NCBI RefSeq assembly: GCF_002797715.1
Contig: NZ_PGFF01000001.1
Span: 2,689,304 to 2,753,303 of the forward strand
Direction of reading: 5' to 3'
Source: Diaminobutyricimonas aerilata
Lineage (GTDB): Bacteria; Actinomycetota; Actinomycetes; Actinomycetales; Microbacteriaceae
Length of the DNA: 64,000 bases
Of the stretch, positions 45,125 to 53,956 are shown one piece after another. The notes under the pieces are model-generated. The model saw only the letters and a list, made by a program, of their open reading frames with translations, had not been told where the DNA came from and did no database searches. A program made the position numbers and the translations under genes. Numbering within the stretch: the first letter of the stretch is position 1; each line of letters starts with the position of its first letter.

Positions 45125-46849
45125 TCATCCGAAGGTGAACGAGTACACCTCGACGCCCGGATCGACCGTGACGTCGAGCACCCCGCGATCCAGATCGTCG
45201 AACTCGGCGATCGGGTACGAGGTCGGCACTCCGCCCACCTCGAACTCCTTCAGCTCGCCATCGATCCGGTAGCTCACCGTGCCTTCGCCGCCGAGCACCA
45301 TACGGATCTCCCGCGCGGTGTAGTCGAGTCGGATGCGGGCGTCACCGGAGGTCGGGGTGGCGTTCTGGAAGTCGATCGTCCAGTCGCCGTCGAGGGCGAA
45401 GCTGTCGCGCTTCAGCTCCTTCGGCAGCGAGTAGGAGCCCTCGCCGTTGCGGTAGTCGCCCTTCCCCGCGTAGTTGACCTCCTTGCCGACGGAGAGGTAG
45501 GTCTCCGGAGTCGTCGAGCCCGCGTCGGGTGACGCGTCCGCCACCTCGGTGGCGTCGGGCAACCGCACGTCGGGGTCGGCGTCCTGCAGGAGTTCGCGGA
45601 TCAGCTTCTCCGTGGTGTCGTAGTCGCCCTCACCGAACTTGATGTGCCGCACGGTGCCCTCGGCGTCGACGAGGTAGTGCGCGGGCCAGTACCGGTTGCG
45701 GTAGTTGGTCCAGGTGGAGAGCGAGTTGTCGAGCGCGACCGGGTACTCGATGCCGAACGAGGCCGCACCCGCCTTGACGTTGCGCGGCTCCTTCTCGAAG
45801 GCGTACTCGGGAGAGTGCACGCCGATCACCTCGAGGCCGGCATCCGCGTAGGCGTCGTACCAGGCGGTGACGTGCGGGATGGAGCGCTGGCAGTTGATGC
45901 AGGAGTACGCCCAGAAGTCGATGAGCACGACCTGGCCGCGCAGCTCGTCGAGCGCGATCGGCGCGTTCCCGGGGGTGTTGAACCACTCCTGGATGCCGCG
46001 GATCGACGGCGCCGTGCCGCACGACTCGAGTTCGGTGGCGCCCTCGGTGCATTCCGAGAGGGCACGGTTCTCATCGGTGACGAGCCCGCCGAGGTCGAGC
46101 TGTTCCTGCACCTGCTCGGAGTTGCCGATGGTGTCCTGCAGGTAGCTCGTGTAGTCCGGGATGATGCGCTGCAGGTACTGCGGCAGGTTGAAGACGAGAC
46201 CGATCGCGAGAGCGATCATGAGGATGCCGCCGGTGAGCCGGATGCCCTTCTGACGGCGGCGGAAGGTCTTGACCCGCTCCCCCACGCGACGTCCGGCGAG
46301 CGCGAAGATGAGCAGCGGCAGGGCGGCGCCGACGGCGAAGGTGAGGGTCAGCACGACCGTCTCGACGCCGATCTGCCCGGTCGATCCGGCGACGGTGATC
46401 GCGGCGAGCACGGGGCCGGCACACGGCACGTAGACCGCGCCGAGCGCGAGCCCGAGCACGAACCCGCCGCGGTCGGTGCCGACGTTCTTCTGCGGGATCC
46501 ACGAGAACGGCTTCTCGAGGATGTGCTGGAACGCCGGCACGATGAGCCCGATGCCGATGAGCACGAGCACGACGATCCCGGCCCAGCGCAGGAAGTCCTG
46601 CGGCAGTCCGAGCAGGCCCAGGATGAGCGAGCCGATGAGCGTGAAGACGCTGAACGCGGTGACGAGGCCGAGGATGACGAGGTAGGGCCGCCACCTCGAG
46701 ACCTTCGGCGCTGCGGCATCCGTACCTCCCTCCCGGGCGGACTGCACCCCGCCGGAGAGGAAGATCACCGGCAGCACGGGCAGGATGCACGGCGAGATGC
46801 CGGTGATCAGGCCACCGATGAGGCCGATGAGGGCGAGCGAGACGAGCAC
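45125..46849 (-). CDS. dipZ: DipZ-type protein: CcdA membrane domain fused to a thioredoxin domain
   Basis: 574 residues from GTG 46849 (GGAG six bases upstream). The CcdA/DsbD-like membrane part (about residues 1-240) has its two redox cysteines in [12 protein letters not shown] and [13 protein letters not shown] thioredoxin-like domain follows (about 300-430) with [11 protein letters not shown]. The C-terminal beta-rich DipZ domain (about 450-574) ends at YSFTFG. It should carry reducing electrons across the membrane to cell-wall proteins. A start further upstream is unlikely, since that stretch is low-complexity and Arg/Pro-rich. The gene next to it encodes a fasciclin lipoprotein, as for mycobacterial dipZ. 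Confidence 0.92.
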   Translation of the reverse strand: MLVSLALIGLIGGLITGISPCILPVLPVIFLSGGVQSAREGGTDAAAPKVSRWRPYLVILGLVTAFSVFTLIGSLILGLLGLPQDFLRWAGIVVLVLIGIGLIVPAFQHILEKPFSWIPQKNVGTDRGGFVLGLALGAVYVPCAGPVLAAITVAGSTGQIGVETVVLTLTFAVGAALPLLIFALAGRRVGERVKTFRRRQKGIRLTGGILMIALAIGLVFNLPQYLQRIIPDYTSYLQDTIGNSEQVQEQLDLGGLVTDENRALSECTEGATELESCGTAPSIRGIQEWFNTPGNAPIALDELRGQVVLIDFWAYSCINCQRSIPHVTAWYDAYADAGLEVIGVHSPEYAFEKEPRNVKAGAASFGIEYPVALDNSLSTWTNYRNRYWPAHYLVDAEGTVRHIKFGEGDYDTTEKLIRELLQDADPDVRLPDATEVADASPDAGSTTPETYLSVGKEVNYAGKGDYRNGEGSYSLPKELKRDSFALDGDWTIDFQNATPTSGDARIRLDYTAREIRMVLGGEGTVSYRIDGELKEFEVGGVPTSYPIAEFDDLDRGVLDVTVDPGVEVYSFTFG

Positions 46850-46959
46850 GGGGACTCCAGACGGTGCGGGGAGCGGTCGGTTCCGCTCGCCGTCTCTTCG
46901 GCGCGACGTGCTCCGTCGACGGGTGCTTCGGGGCGGAATCCCAGGCTTCGGAATCCGAC

Positions 46960-46986
46960 CCATCGGATGCGGGCGAGGCTCCGAAA
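46960..46986 (+). promoter_or_regulatory. Candidate SigK promoter of the fasciclin gene
   Basis: CCATCG (46960-46965) and CCGAAA (46981-46986) are spaced 15 bases apart. They resemble the CCATCC / CCGAAT elements described for mycobacterial SigK, with one mismatch each and a slightly short spacer. The leader would be about 65 bases with an AAGGAG ribosome site. Confidence 0.35.
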
Positions 46987-47058
46987 CCCCTGTCGAGACC
47001 GCTTGAGGCGGGGCGCCGGAACCCCGGGGCGTTCTCACCGAAACCAAGGAGACAGTTC

Positions 47059-47715
47059 ATGCGAGTTACGAAGCGCACCCCCTTCGCCGCAGCGACCCTC
47101 GCCGCCATCGCCCTCTTCGGGCTGGCCGCGTGTGCGCCGATGGCCGAGGAGCCCGCGGCCCAGCCGTCGACGGAGGAGTCGATGCCGGCCGAGGACATGA
47201 CCACGGACCCCGCCTTCGACGACCTCGTCGGCAGCGGCTGCGCCGCGTACGCCGAGCAGGTGCCGGATGGCGCCGGGTCCGTCGTCGGCATGTCGCAGGA
47301 CCCGGTCGCCGTCGCAGCCTCGAACAACCCGCTGCTGACGACGCTCGTCGCCGCGGTCTCGGGCCAGCTGAACCCCGACGTGAACCTGGTCGACACCCTC
47401 AACGGTGCCGAGTTCACCGTCTTCGCGCCGGTGGACGACGCCTTCGCGAAGATCGACGCCGCGACGATCGAGTCGCTCAAGGACCCGGCCAACGCGGCCA
47501 TGCTGTCGAGCATCCTGACCTACCACGTCGTGCCCGGCCAGATCCTGCCCGAGGACATCGTGGGCGAGCAGACGACCGTGCAGGGCGGCATGGTGACCGT
47601 CGCCGGCGAGGGTGACGCGCTCACCGTCAACGACGCCAACGTCATCTGCGGCGGCGTGCACACCGCCAATGCGACCGTGTACCTGATCGACACCGTGCTC
47701 ATGCCCGCCAGCTGA
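47059..47715 (+). CDS. Fasciclin-domain lipoprotein (MPT70/MPT83-like)
   Basis: 218 residues. The signal peptide has a lipobox ending GLAAC (Cys near residue 24), then an acidic linker with many Glu and Pro. The fasciclin domain (about 75-218) has [14 protein letters not shown] and [11 protein letters not shown], the two conserved FAS1 boxes, and ends in [14 protein letters not shown]1 proteins mediate adhesion or wall contact. Two Cys in the mature domain (GSGCAAY and VICGGVH) could form a disulfide handled by the neighbouring DipZ. Confidence 0.92.
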   Translation: MRVTKRTPFAAATLAAIALFGLAACAPMAEEPAAQPSTEESMPAEDMTTDPAFDDLVGSGCAAYAEQVPDGAGSVVGMSQDPVAVAASNNPLLTTLVAAVSGQLNPDVNLVDTLNGAEFTVFAPVDDAFAKIDAATIESLKDPANAAMLSSILTYHVVPGQILPEDIVGEQTTVQGGMVTVAGEGDALTVNDANVICGGVHTANATVYLIDTVLMPAS

Positions 47716-47730
47716 GTCGGTTCCCCTCAT

Positions 47731-47770
47731 ACGGCGAAGGCCGGTCGCGGACGCGGCCGGCCTTCGTCGT
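47731..47770 (+). terminator. Terminator hairpin after the fasciclin gene
   Basis: The stem 47731-47744 pairs with 47757-47770 (14 pairs, core CGAAGGCCGG/CCGGCCTTCG, one G-T pair) around a 12-base loop. It isolates the fasciclin gene from the FAD oxidase gene. Confidence 0.8.
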
Positions 47771-47827
47771 GCGGCAGCGCCGATGCATACGCGAGCATCG
47801 TTCCTGGCGAGATCCGCCGGGCGGCGC

Positions 47828-47833
47828 TATCTT
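47828..47833 (+). promoter_or_regulatory. -10 box TATCTT of the FAD oxidoreductase gene
   Basis: TATCTT, six bases, ATG 47840. No ribosome site is present. It lies 57 bases after the preceding terminator. Confidence 0.5.
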
Positions 47834-47839
47834 CCCGGC

Positions 47840-49183
47840 ATGAACCCGACTCACTCCTCCGACGCCGGCGTCGTGGACGACCTGATCACGGGGTACGCGC
47901 TCTCACCGGGTGACCCCGGATGGGACGACGCGGCCCTCCCCCACTCCGCGCACGGTGCCCCCACCCGCATCGCCCGCCCCCGCTCCGCCGATGAGGTCGC
48001 CGTCGCCGTCCGGTACGCCACCGCACGGGATCTCGGCGTCGCGGTCCGCAGCGGCGGCCACGGCGCGATGGCCTTCTCGGCGGCCGACGCCGTGCTCATC
48101 GACCTCGGCGGCCTCGACACGATCGAGGTACGCGAGGAGGGGATCGTGCAGATCGGCGGAGGCGCCACGTGGGGCGCGATCGCCGACGAACTCGGGCGAC
48201 ACGGACTCGCGCTCACCTCGGGCGACACCCGCTCGGTGGGCGTCGGCGGTCTCACGCTCGGCGGCGGCATCGGCTGGATGGTGCGCGAACACGGGCTCGC
48301 CCTCGACCAGCTCGTGGGCGCCCAGGTCGTGCTCGCCTCCGGCGAGATCGTCGAGGCGTCCGAGACCGAGCATCCGGACCTGTTCTGGGCGCTGCGCGGC
48401 GGCGGCGGCAACTTCGGCGTCGTCACGCGGTTCGACTTCCGCGCGCATCCGGTGACGGGCGTCGTCTTCGGCACCCTCGCCTTCGGGGCGGACCGGCTCG
48501 TCCCGCTCATGCGCGTCTGGCGGGACGTCATGCGCGACGCTCCGGAGCGGTTGACCACGACTCTCGTGGCGATGCCGTCGTTCGGCGAGGCCCCGCCGAC
48601 GGTGCAGCTGGTGGTGTGCTGGGGCGATGACGACGTGGCGGCCGCCGATGCCGCGCTCGCCCCTCTGCGCGCGCTGCCGGGTCTGCTGAGCGACGACGTC
48701 GGCACGCGGGCGTACGCGGAGGTGCTCGAAGACCCGCACGGTCCCGAAGGGCCGATCACGGTCGTCGACCACAACTCCTTCTGGCGCGAACTCGACGACG
48801 ACGGGATCGCCCTCGTCGCAGCGGCGCACGCGGACACGGCCCCCTCGGTGCTCATGATCCGCTACCTACGCGGCGCCTCATCGCGCGTGGACCCCGCTGC
48901 GACCGCGTTCGCGCACCGATCGGCCGAGGTCCTCGTGATCGCCGCCGCGTTCGTGCCGGCTGATGCGGGCGGCGAGGTGACCGAGCGCATCCGCGGGGTC
49001 TGGGCCGGGCTCGAGCGACGTGCGATCGGTCGGTACGGCAACTTCTCGCTCGCGACCGGTGAGGCGACCGTCGCGGCGATGTACCCACGGGCGACGCTCG
49101 ATCGTCTGCGCGAGGTGAAGCGGCGGTACGACCCGGCGAACCTGTTCGACCGCAACCACAACGTGGTACCGGTCGGGGCATGA
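47840..49183 (+). CDS. FAD-binding oxidoreductase (berberine-bridge-enzyme type)
   Basis: 447 residues. The PCMH FAD domain (about 35-210) has VAVRSGGHGAMAFS, where the His is the usual covalent FAD anchor, and LTSGDTRSVGVGGLTLGGG-like Gly-rich loops. The C-terminal BBE segment (RYDPANLFDRNHNVVP) is intact. No second flavin-binding Cys is obvious in the first domain. Members oxidise sugars, alkaloids or aromatic alcohols. The substrate is unknown. No export signal is seen, so it probably acts in the cytoplasm. Confidence 0.88.
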   Translation: MNPTHSSDAGVVDDLITGYALSPGDPGWDDAALPHSAHGAPTRIARPRSADEVAVAVRYATARDLGVAVRSGGHGAMAFSAADAVLIDLGGLDTIEVREEGIVQIGGGATWGAIADELGRHGLALTSGDTRSVGVGGLTLGGGIGWMVREHGLALDQLVGAQVVLASGEIVEASETEHPDLFWALRGGGGNFGVVTRFDFRAHPVTGVVFGTLAFGADRLVPLMRVWRDVMRDAPERLTTTLVAMPSFGEAPPTVQLVVCWGDDDVAAADAALAPLRALPGLLSDDVGTRAYAEVLEDPHGPEGPITVVDHNSFWRELDDDGIALVAAAHADTAPSVLMIRYLRGASSRVDPAATAFAHRSAEVLVIAAAFVPADAGGEVTERIRGVWAGLERRAIGRYGNFSLATGEATVAAMYPRATLDRLREVKRRYDPANLFDRNHNVVPVGA

Positions 49184-49342
49184 AGAACCGGGCCGCAGAA
49201 ACGCCTCTCGGCGCAAGGCCGCTCGGAGCGGCGAAATGTGGAGCCCGGGGTTACTGCGGCCCGGCTCGTCAAGACTAACGATCCACCTGCGACGTCGCGA
49301 GTCGGTTCGCTCTCCGCGAGATGAGCCGGGAATCGTGTGGGA

Positions 49343-49975
49343 TCAGTCGAGCTCGCCGCGCCGCCACAATCGCGCGCACGCCGTGAGCTCCGCGGCCGTC
49401 GTGTCGTAGCGCAGGGCCCGGCTGGTGAGTTCGGAGGCACGCTCCGGCGCCGCCGTCGCGTCCGAATCGTCCGCGATGCTCGCCGCACCGGCTCCCGCCA
49501 CGCGGCAGAACGAGGCCGCACGATCGAGGGCCACCGCGAAGTCGCCGCGGAAGACGCCACGCAGGATCTCGTCGGCGAGATCGCGGATCTCCGCGGGACC
49601 GGTGGGCATGCTCGCGCCGGCGACGAGCGGGTCGATTGTCGTCATGACGTCGCTGCCACGCTGGAACAGCGTGCTCGTGCCTTCCGGGTCCTGGTTGATG
49701 AGCACCCGCAACAGATAGATGCGCCAGAGCGCACCCGGGAGGCTGCGGGGACTGGATCGCGCCCACAGTTCCGCGAGCGCGTCGATGCCGTGCGTGTCGG
49801 TGTATTCGACGAGCCGTTCGACGATGTCGGGCTCGGGGTTGTCGCGCACCCGGTCGACGAGCGAGTGCGCGGTGTCGTGCGCGATCCGGAGGATCGTGGC
49901 CGGGTCGTTGCCGCTCTCGTAGCTCTCGAACTTGTCCGTCGAGAACTTCGTCGGCTTGTGGAAGTCTGCACTCAT
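49343..49975 (-). CDS. Conserved-type protein of unknown function (210 aa)
   Basis: A 210-residue soluble, mainly helical protein. Recognisable stretches include FHKPTKFSTDKFESYESGND at the start and LPGALWRIYLLRVLINQDPE in the middle, and the end is ACARLWRRGELD. I have seen closely similar unnamed proteins in Micrococcales and know no function. A TACCCT box ends seven bases before the ATG. It stands alone between the FAD oxidase (convergent) and a small membrane protein (divergent). Confidence 0.75.
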   Translation of the reverse strand: MSADFHKPTKFSTDKFESYESGNDPATILRIAHDTAHSLVDRVRDNPEPDIVERLVEYTDTHGIDALAELWARSSPRSLPGALWRIYLLRVLINQDPEGTSTLFQRGSDVMTTIDPLVAGASMPTGPAEIRDLADEILRGVFRGDFAVALDRAASFCRVAGAGAASIADDSDATAAPERASELTSRALRYDTTAAELTACARLWRRGELD

Positions 49976-50144
49976 CGCGGACAGGGTAGCCCACTACGCA
50001 AGTTGCTGAATGTTACCTGAGTGCGGAACCGGCGCCAGCCGGGAGCCACTACGTTCGGGGAACTGGGATTGCTGACGACAAGCCGACCGACGAGCGCGCC
50101 ATCCGGCGCAGGGGCCGGTCGGATGAAGAAGCAAGGAGAACGCA

Positions 50145-50312
50145 ATGAACCTTCTACTCATCATCATCATCGTGGTTGCCATCGTGCTCGCCATCACCGG
50201 CGGACTCGTGCAATCGCTGCAGTTCCTGCTCTGGGTCGGCCTCGTGCTGGCCGCCATCGCGATCATCGCCTTCTTGCTGCGCTCGCTCAGCGGTCGCCGC
50301 CGCGGCGTCTGA
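50145..50312 (+). CDS. 55-residue two-helix membrane protein
   Basis: The short frame runs from ATG 50145 to TGA 50312. AAGGAG lies six bases before the start. The protein opens MNLLLIIIIVVAIVLAI, has a GGLVQSLQ turn and a second helix (FLLWVGLVLAAIAIIAFLL), and ends with a very basic SLSGRRRGV. It resembles small hydrophobic proteins of unknown role found in many actinobacteria. A 15-pair hairpin follows the stop, supporting an independent gene. Confidence 0.75.
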   Translation: MNLLLIIIIVVAIVLAITGGLVQSLQFLLWVGLVLAAIAIIAFLLRSLSGRRRGV

Positions 50313-50335
50313 CCGCTCGTACCGATCGGGTCCGG

Positions 50336-50378
50336 AGGCCCGTGTTCCCGCGGCAATCCGACACGGGAACACGGGCCT
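50336..50378 (+). terminator. Terminator hairpin of the 55-residue gene
   Basis: AGGCCCGTGTTCCCG (50336-50350) pairs with CGGGAACACGGGCCT (50364-50378), 15 perfect pairs with a 13-base loop, followed by TC but no T-run. Confidence 0.8.
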
Positions 50379-50396
50379 TCGGCATGTTCGGGGTCG

Positions 50397-50435
50397 GGTA
50401 GGTCATGTGGAGTTCACGGCTCCACACGACCTACC
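50397..50435 (-). terminator. Second hairpin, downstream of the minus-strand small gene
   Basis: GGTAGGTC-A-TGTGGAG (50397-50412) pairs with CTCCACA-C-GACCTACC (50420-50435), with one mismatch and a seven-base loop. It likely ends the convergent gene 50459-50821. Confidence 0.7.
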
Positions 50436-50458
50436 TGCCCCAGCTCCGATCCGGGCGC

Positions 50459-50821
50459 TCAGGCCGCGCCGCGGACGACCGACCGCGTCGTGGACGACGA
50501 CACCGTCGCCACGGGGGCCATCTCGACCGCATCCGCCTCTCGCACCTCGATGACCTGGTGCGGCAGCTCCCACAGGAAGGTGTGCGGACGCACGAACTCG
50601 TGCACCACGGCGTCGAGGTCGACGCAGTAGTGCCTCACGTAGGGGCGGCCCACACGGACCGCTTCGTACAGGCCGGCGCGCTGCACGACGAAGCCGAGCA
50701 GCCCGCGCAACGCTGTGCGGGCCTGACGGCGATCGATGACCATCCACTCGTGGTCCGAGACGGGCGTGACGATCACGTCGCGCGCAGTCAGAGGACGGGG
50801 GACGGATGTCGGAATACTCAT
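50459..50821 (-). CDS. Small protein of unknown function, paralogue of the one at 12544-12861
   Basis: 120 residues from ATG 50821, with GGGAG at a good distance. After about 40 residues the core LLGFVVQRAGLYEAVRV, HYCVDLDAVV and FVRPHTFLWELPHQV aligns with the 12544 gene product. This copy has an extra C-terminal tail (VREADAVEMAPVATVSSSTT) and a different N-terminus. The function is unknown. It lies upstream of tRNA-Lys in the opposite direction. Confidence 0.75.
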   Translation of the reverse strand: MSIPTSVPRPLTARDVIVTPVSDHEWMVIDRRQARTALRGLLGFVVQRAGLYEAVRVGRPYVRHYCVDLDAVVHEFVRPHTFLWELPHQVIEVREADAVEMAPVATVSSSTTRSVVRGAA

Positions 50822-51028
50822 GTTCGACGCTCCCAGCTGCTCGACGAGGGCGACGGTCACCCATCGGACCCTCGGTATGTGACTCGGTCCCCGCGGCACC
50901 GACGGCGCCGCGTAGTCATATGAAACGCCACATTCCGCCCTCGGAGTAGGGGGTTGACAAACGGCCCCGACGTGGTAGGGACTTTGGTCCCACGAGCGCC
51001 CGGCGCGCACCGCGCTATGTTGGTGCGC

Positions 51029-51101
51029 GGGCCTCTAGCTCAGTCGGTAGAGCAAGGGACTTTTAATCCCTGGGTCGTGGGTTCGAGCCCCACGGGGCCC
51101 A
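51029..51101 (+). tRNA. tRNA-Lys (TTT anticodon)
   Basis: A 73-base cloverleaf. Acceptor GGGCCTC pairs with GGGGCCC (51094-51100, one T-G pair). The anticodon stem AGGGA/TCCCT encloses CTTTTAA, with TTT at 51062-51064, and the T-loop is GGTTCGAGCC. The discriminator is A. CCA is not encoded (the next bases are CCC), unlike tRNA-Thr in this window. Confidence 0.97.
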
Positions 51102-51389
51102 CCCGAGATCACCCGTCAAGACTGTGTCCCCGGTGTGACCGCGCGCCGACGCCGCAGGCACCCCGACCCCGCCGCTTAGGCTGGCGCACGCGTACAGAGT
51201 CCCCCGCCTGTATCGCACGGAGGGCCGGGTCGCATGCCCCCGAAGTCTGCCCGGCCCTCCAACACTCCCGCGCACCTCCCGGCGTCGAGGCGCCTCTGCG
51301 CGCATCCCGATCCGAGCTCCTGGCCGTGAAAACGATGACGACCTGCCTCTCGATTGGCCGCCGCGGCGGGACCGCGCTAGGAAAGAAGG

Positions 51390-51716
51390 ATGATGCGGAT
51401 CACCTACGCCGGAGTGACGGTGATGACGGGCGACGAGGCGGCCAACACCCTCATGGACCTCGCGTCCGCGCTCGCCAAACACCAGACCTCCGACGAGGTC
51501 TGGATCCGCACGATCCAGGCGAGCGGCGAGCCGGGCGTCTCACGGTTCCTGATCGGCCCGGCGAGTCAGATCGTGATCACCACCGACGTGACCGCCCTCG
51601 CCGAGCCGGACAACGATGACACCGTGGCCGAGATGCGGCAGAAGATCCGCGATCTCGACGGCTACGAGGTGCGCGCCGTCGACGACGCCCTCGACCACGC
51701 CGACCCCGACATCTAG
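51390..51716 (+). CDS. Small protein of unknown function (108 aa)
   Basis: 108 residues starting at ATG 51390 (or the adjacent 51393), just after AGAAGG. The predicted fold is strand-helix-strand: MRITYAGVTVMTGDEA, a helix from NTLMDLASALAKHQ, then EVWIRTIQASGEP and FLIGPASQIVITTDV, followed by an acidic helix and an acidic end. The layout resembles the 99-residue protein at 12103. Its TAG stop overlaps the stop of the convergent MFS gene in the shared palindrome CTAG. A gap of 288 bases between tRNA-Lys and this gene shows nothing recognisable. Confidence 0.7.
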   Translation: MMRITYAGVTVMTGDEAANTLMDLASALAKHQTSDEVWIRTIQASGEPGVSRFLIGPASQIVITTDVTALAEPDNDDTVAEMRQKIRDLDGYEVRAVDDALDHADPDI

Positions 51717-53119
51717 GCCCGTCGCACCCGACGAGGCCGTCCGACGACAGTGATCACGAGGGCGAGCACGGCGGTCGCGAGCGGAACGATGAGTGCGAGG
51801 CGGTAGGTCTCCAGCGGATCGGCCACGGCGTCGGCCGCAGCGATGTAGACGGCGGTCGCGATCGAGAGTCCGAGCGCCCCGCCGAACTGCGAGGCCGTGT
51901 AGAGCAGGCCGCTCGCGAGGCCCTGCTCGCTCTCGACGACACCGTCGGTGGCGGCGATGGTGAGCGGTCCGTAGGCGAGCGTGTACGCGATCCCGAGCAG
52001 CAGGAAGCTCGGGAACATCGCGGCGTAGGTCCAATCCGACGCCACGGGCAGGAACAGCGCGTACGAGGCGATCGCGGAGACGAAACCCGCCGCCGCGACG
52101 CGGCGCGTGCCGAAGCGCGCGACGAGGCGCGGAGTGAGGGTCGGGGCGAGGATGCCGTCGATCGCCACGACGAGCATCGCGAGGGAGGTCTCGAGAGCGG
52201 TCCACCCGCGGAACTCCTGCAGGTAGAGCACGACGATGAACTGGAACCCCATGAACGCCGCCGCGAGCAGCGCTCCCCCGAGGTTCGCCCGCACGAGCGG
52301 AGCCGACCGCAGCACTCCCAGGCGCACGAGCGGATGCGATGCTCGCCGTTCGATCGCCACGAACGCGGCGATGAGCGCAGCGCTCGACACCAGCCCGGCG
52401 GCGGTGAGGAGGGCGGGGGTGTGCGGCGCCTGCTCGATCGTGAGCACGAGCACCACGAGGGCCGCGGTGATCGTCACGGCGCCGAGCACGTCGAGGCGGC
52501 CCCGCGCGGCGGGGTCGGCACCCACCTTCGGGATGAGGGGGATCGCGAGCGCGAGCAGCAGCGCGGAGAGGATGACCGGGGCGATGAACACCCACCGCCA
52601 GCCCAGCACCGTGAGCAGGCCGCCGGCGACCAGCCCGATCGAGAAGCCCGCCGCTCCCACCCCCGAGTAGATCAACACGGCGCGATTGCGGGCGGCACCC
52701 TCGGCGAACATCGTCGTGATGATCGACAAGCCGGCCGGGGTCATGAACGCGGCGGCCACACCGGTCACGACCCGCGCGGCGATGAGCATCCATCCCTCGG
52801 TCGCGATCGCGCCCAGCCCGGAGAACGCGAGGAACACCACGAGCGGCACGAGGAACACCCGTCGGCGGCCGAAGAGGTCCGCCGCACGGCCGCCGAGCAG
52901 CATGAACCCGCCGTAGCCGAGGATGTACGCGCTCATCACCCACTGCAGCTCGCCCGTCGTGAGGCCGAGGTCGGCGCGGATCGCGGGAAGCGCGATGTTG
53001 AGCATCGCGACGTCGATCCCCTCGAGGAACAGCGCCCCGCAGAGCACGAGGAGGACGGCGAGCGGACGGCCGGTCAAGCGTGCGACGGGCGCGAGCGGCT
53101 CCGACGTGGTGGACGACAC
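51713..53119 (-). CDS. MFS transporter, DHA2 (drug exporter)-like
   Basis: 468 residues from GTG 53119, with AGGAAGG at a good distance. An ATG at 53158 would place the N-terminus across the operator and is unlikely. About 14 hydrophobic helices are seen. Motif A is GGRAADLFGRRRVFL (about residue 76), and motif C-like Gly-rich segments are in IYSGVGAAGFSIGLVAGG. It probably exports toxic organic compounds by proton antiport. The divergent HxlR regulator and the GGTTAC palindrome between them point to control by a reactive or aromatic compound. Confidence 0.9.
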   Translation of the reverse strand: MSSTTSEPLAPVARLTGRPLAVLLVLCGALFLEGIDVAMLNIALPAIRADLGLTTGELQWVMSAYILGYGGFMLLGGRAADLFGRRRVFLVPLVVFLAFSGLGAIATEGWMLIAARVVTGVAAAFMTPAGLSIITTMFAEGAARNRAVLIYSGVGAAGFSIGLVAGGLLTVLGWRWVFIAPVILSALLLALAIPLIPKVGADPAARGRLDVLGAVTITAALVVLVLTIEQAPHTPALLTAAGLVSSAALIAAFVAIERRASHPLVRLGVLRSAPLVRANLGGALLAAAFMGFQFIVVLYLQEFRGWTALETSLAMLVVAIDGILAPTLTPRLVARFGTRRVAAAGFVSAIASYALFLPVASDWTYAAMFPSFLLLGIAYTLAYGPLTIAATDGVVESEQGLASGLLYTASQFGGALGLSIATAVYIAAADAVADPLETYRLALIVPLATAVLALVITVVGRPRRVRRA

Positions 53120-53132
53120 GGGACCCCTTCCT

Positions 53133-53151
53133 CGGTTACCTCTTGTAACCG
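53133..53151. promoter_or_regulatory. Operator palindrome CGGTTAC-CTCTT-GTAACCG
   Basis: Seven-base arms form a perfect inverted repeat around a five-base centre, in the divergent gap between the MFS and HxlR genes. It begins 14 bases before the exporter start and ends 29 bases before the regulator start. It is the likely HxlR binding site. Confidence 0.7.
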
Positions 53152-53179
53152 CATCCATCGTGCGCCACCATGGGGTGCC

Positions 53180-53605
53180 ATGGAAGACGGCACTTTCGAG
53201 TCACCCGGTTACTCCACGGATACCTGCGCGGATCCGTTCGTGTGGGACACGCGCGAGGACTGCGACGTGCGGCAGATCCTCGATCGGATCGCGGACAAGT
53301 GGTCGCTGCTGGTCATCGCGCTGCTCGACACCCGATCGCTGCGATTCAGTGAGCTCAAACGCGCGATCGACGGCGTGAGTCAGCGGATGCTCACCGTCAC
53401 GCTCCGCCAGTTGGAACGCGACGGACTCGTCTCGCGCACCGTGCATCCGGTCGTGCCGCCACGCGTCGAGTACGCTCTGACACCCCTCGGCTCGTCGTTG
53501 CACGAGACCATCCAGAGTCTCGTCGCGTGGACGGAGCTGCATCAGGACGACATCGCGCGGGCCCGGCAACGCTACGACGACGCCCGCGAACCGCAGTCGG
53601 TCTGA
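53180..53605 (+). CDS. HxlR-family transcriptional regulator
   Basis: 141 residues: a winged helix with the HxlR signature CDVRQILDRIADKWSLLVI (Cys at about residue 28), LRFSELKRAIDGVSQRMLTV and TLRQLERDGLVSR, and the wing VPPRVEYALTPLG. Some members sense electrophiles or oxidants through that N-terminal Cys. A second Cys (TCADP, about residue 16) precedes it here. No ribosome site is clear before ATG 53180. A divergent exporter gene is the obvious target. Confidence 0.92.
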   Translation: MEDGTFESPGYSTDTCADPFVWDTREDCDVRQILDRIADKWSLLVIALLDTRSLRFSELKRAIDGVSQRMLTVTLRQLERDGLVSRTVHPVVPPRVEYALTPLGSSLHETIQSLVAWTELHQDDIARARQRYDDAREPQSV

Positions 53606-53633
53606 CGGCGAGCACCCGACCGGCGAACGCAGT

Positions 53634-53660
53634 CGCGCCCCGCTCGAGGAGCGGGGCGCG
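53634..53660. terminator. Hairpin after the HxlR gene
   Basis: CGCGCCCCGCTC (53634-53645) pairs with GAGCGGGGCGCG (53649-53660), 12 perfect pairs and a three-base GAG loop, between two convergent genes. Confidence 0.8.
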
Positions 53661-53680
53661 AGAGCGTGTGCAGCTGAGGG

Positions 53681-53956
53681 TCAGTCGTCGTCGCGACCGC
53701 GCACGCCGGACTTCGCGAGTCCGCGGCTGATCATGTAGCCGACGGTGAGCAGCGCGACGTACTGCCACGCCTTGTCGGCGCCGAAGCCCTGGCCGTCTTC
53801 GCCGTTGTCGACCATCGCCGAGGCGATGAGGACGGCGAGCGTCGCGAGCACGTACACGATGAACTCGCTCGTCTTGTAGAACGCCTTGGTCTCGGCGAAG
53901 CGGGTGCGCACCGTGCGGTCGTGATGGGCGGCAGTGCCGCCGGGGGTGTTCGTCAT
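53681..53956 (-). CDS. Small membrane protein, unknown function (91 aa)
   Basis: 91 residues. A charged N-terminus (TVRTRFAETKAFYKTSEF) precedes two helices (about residues 33-48 and 64-79) separated by an acidic loop DNGEDGQGF. The end is SGVRGRDDD. AGGAG lies seven bases before the ATG. Similar unnamed small proteins are common in actinobacteria. Its role is unknown. Confidence 0.72.
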   Translation of the reverse strand: MTNTPGGTAAHHDRTVRTRFAETKAFYKTSEFIVYVLATLAVLIASAMVDNGEDGQGFGADKAWQYVALLTVGYMISRGLAKSGVRGRDDD

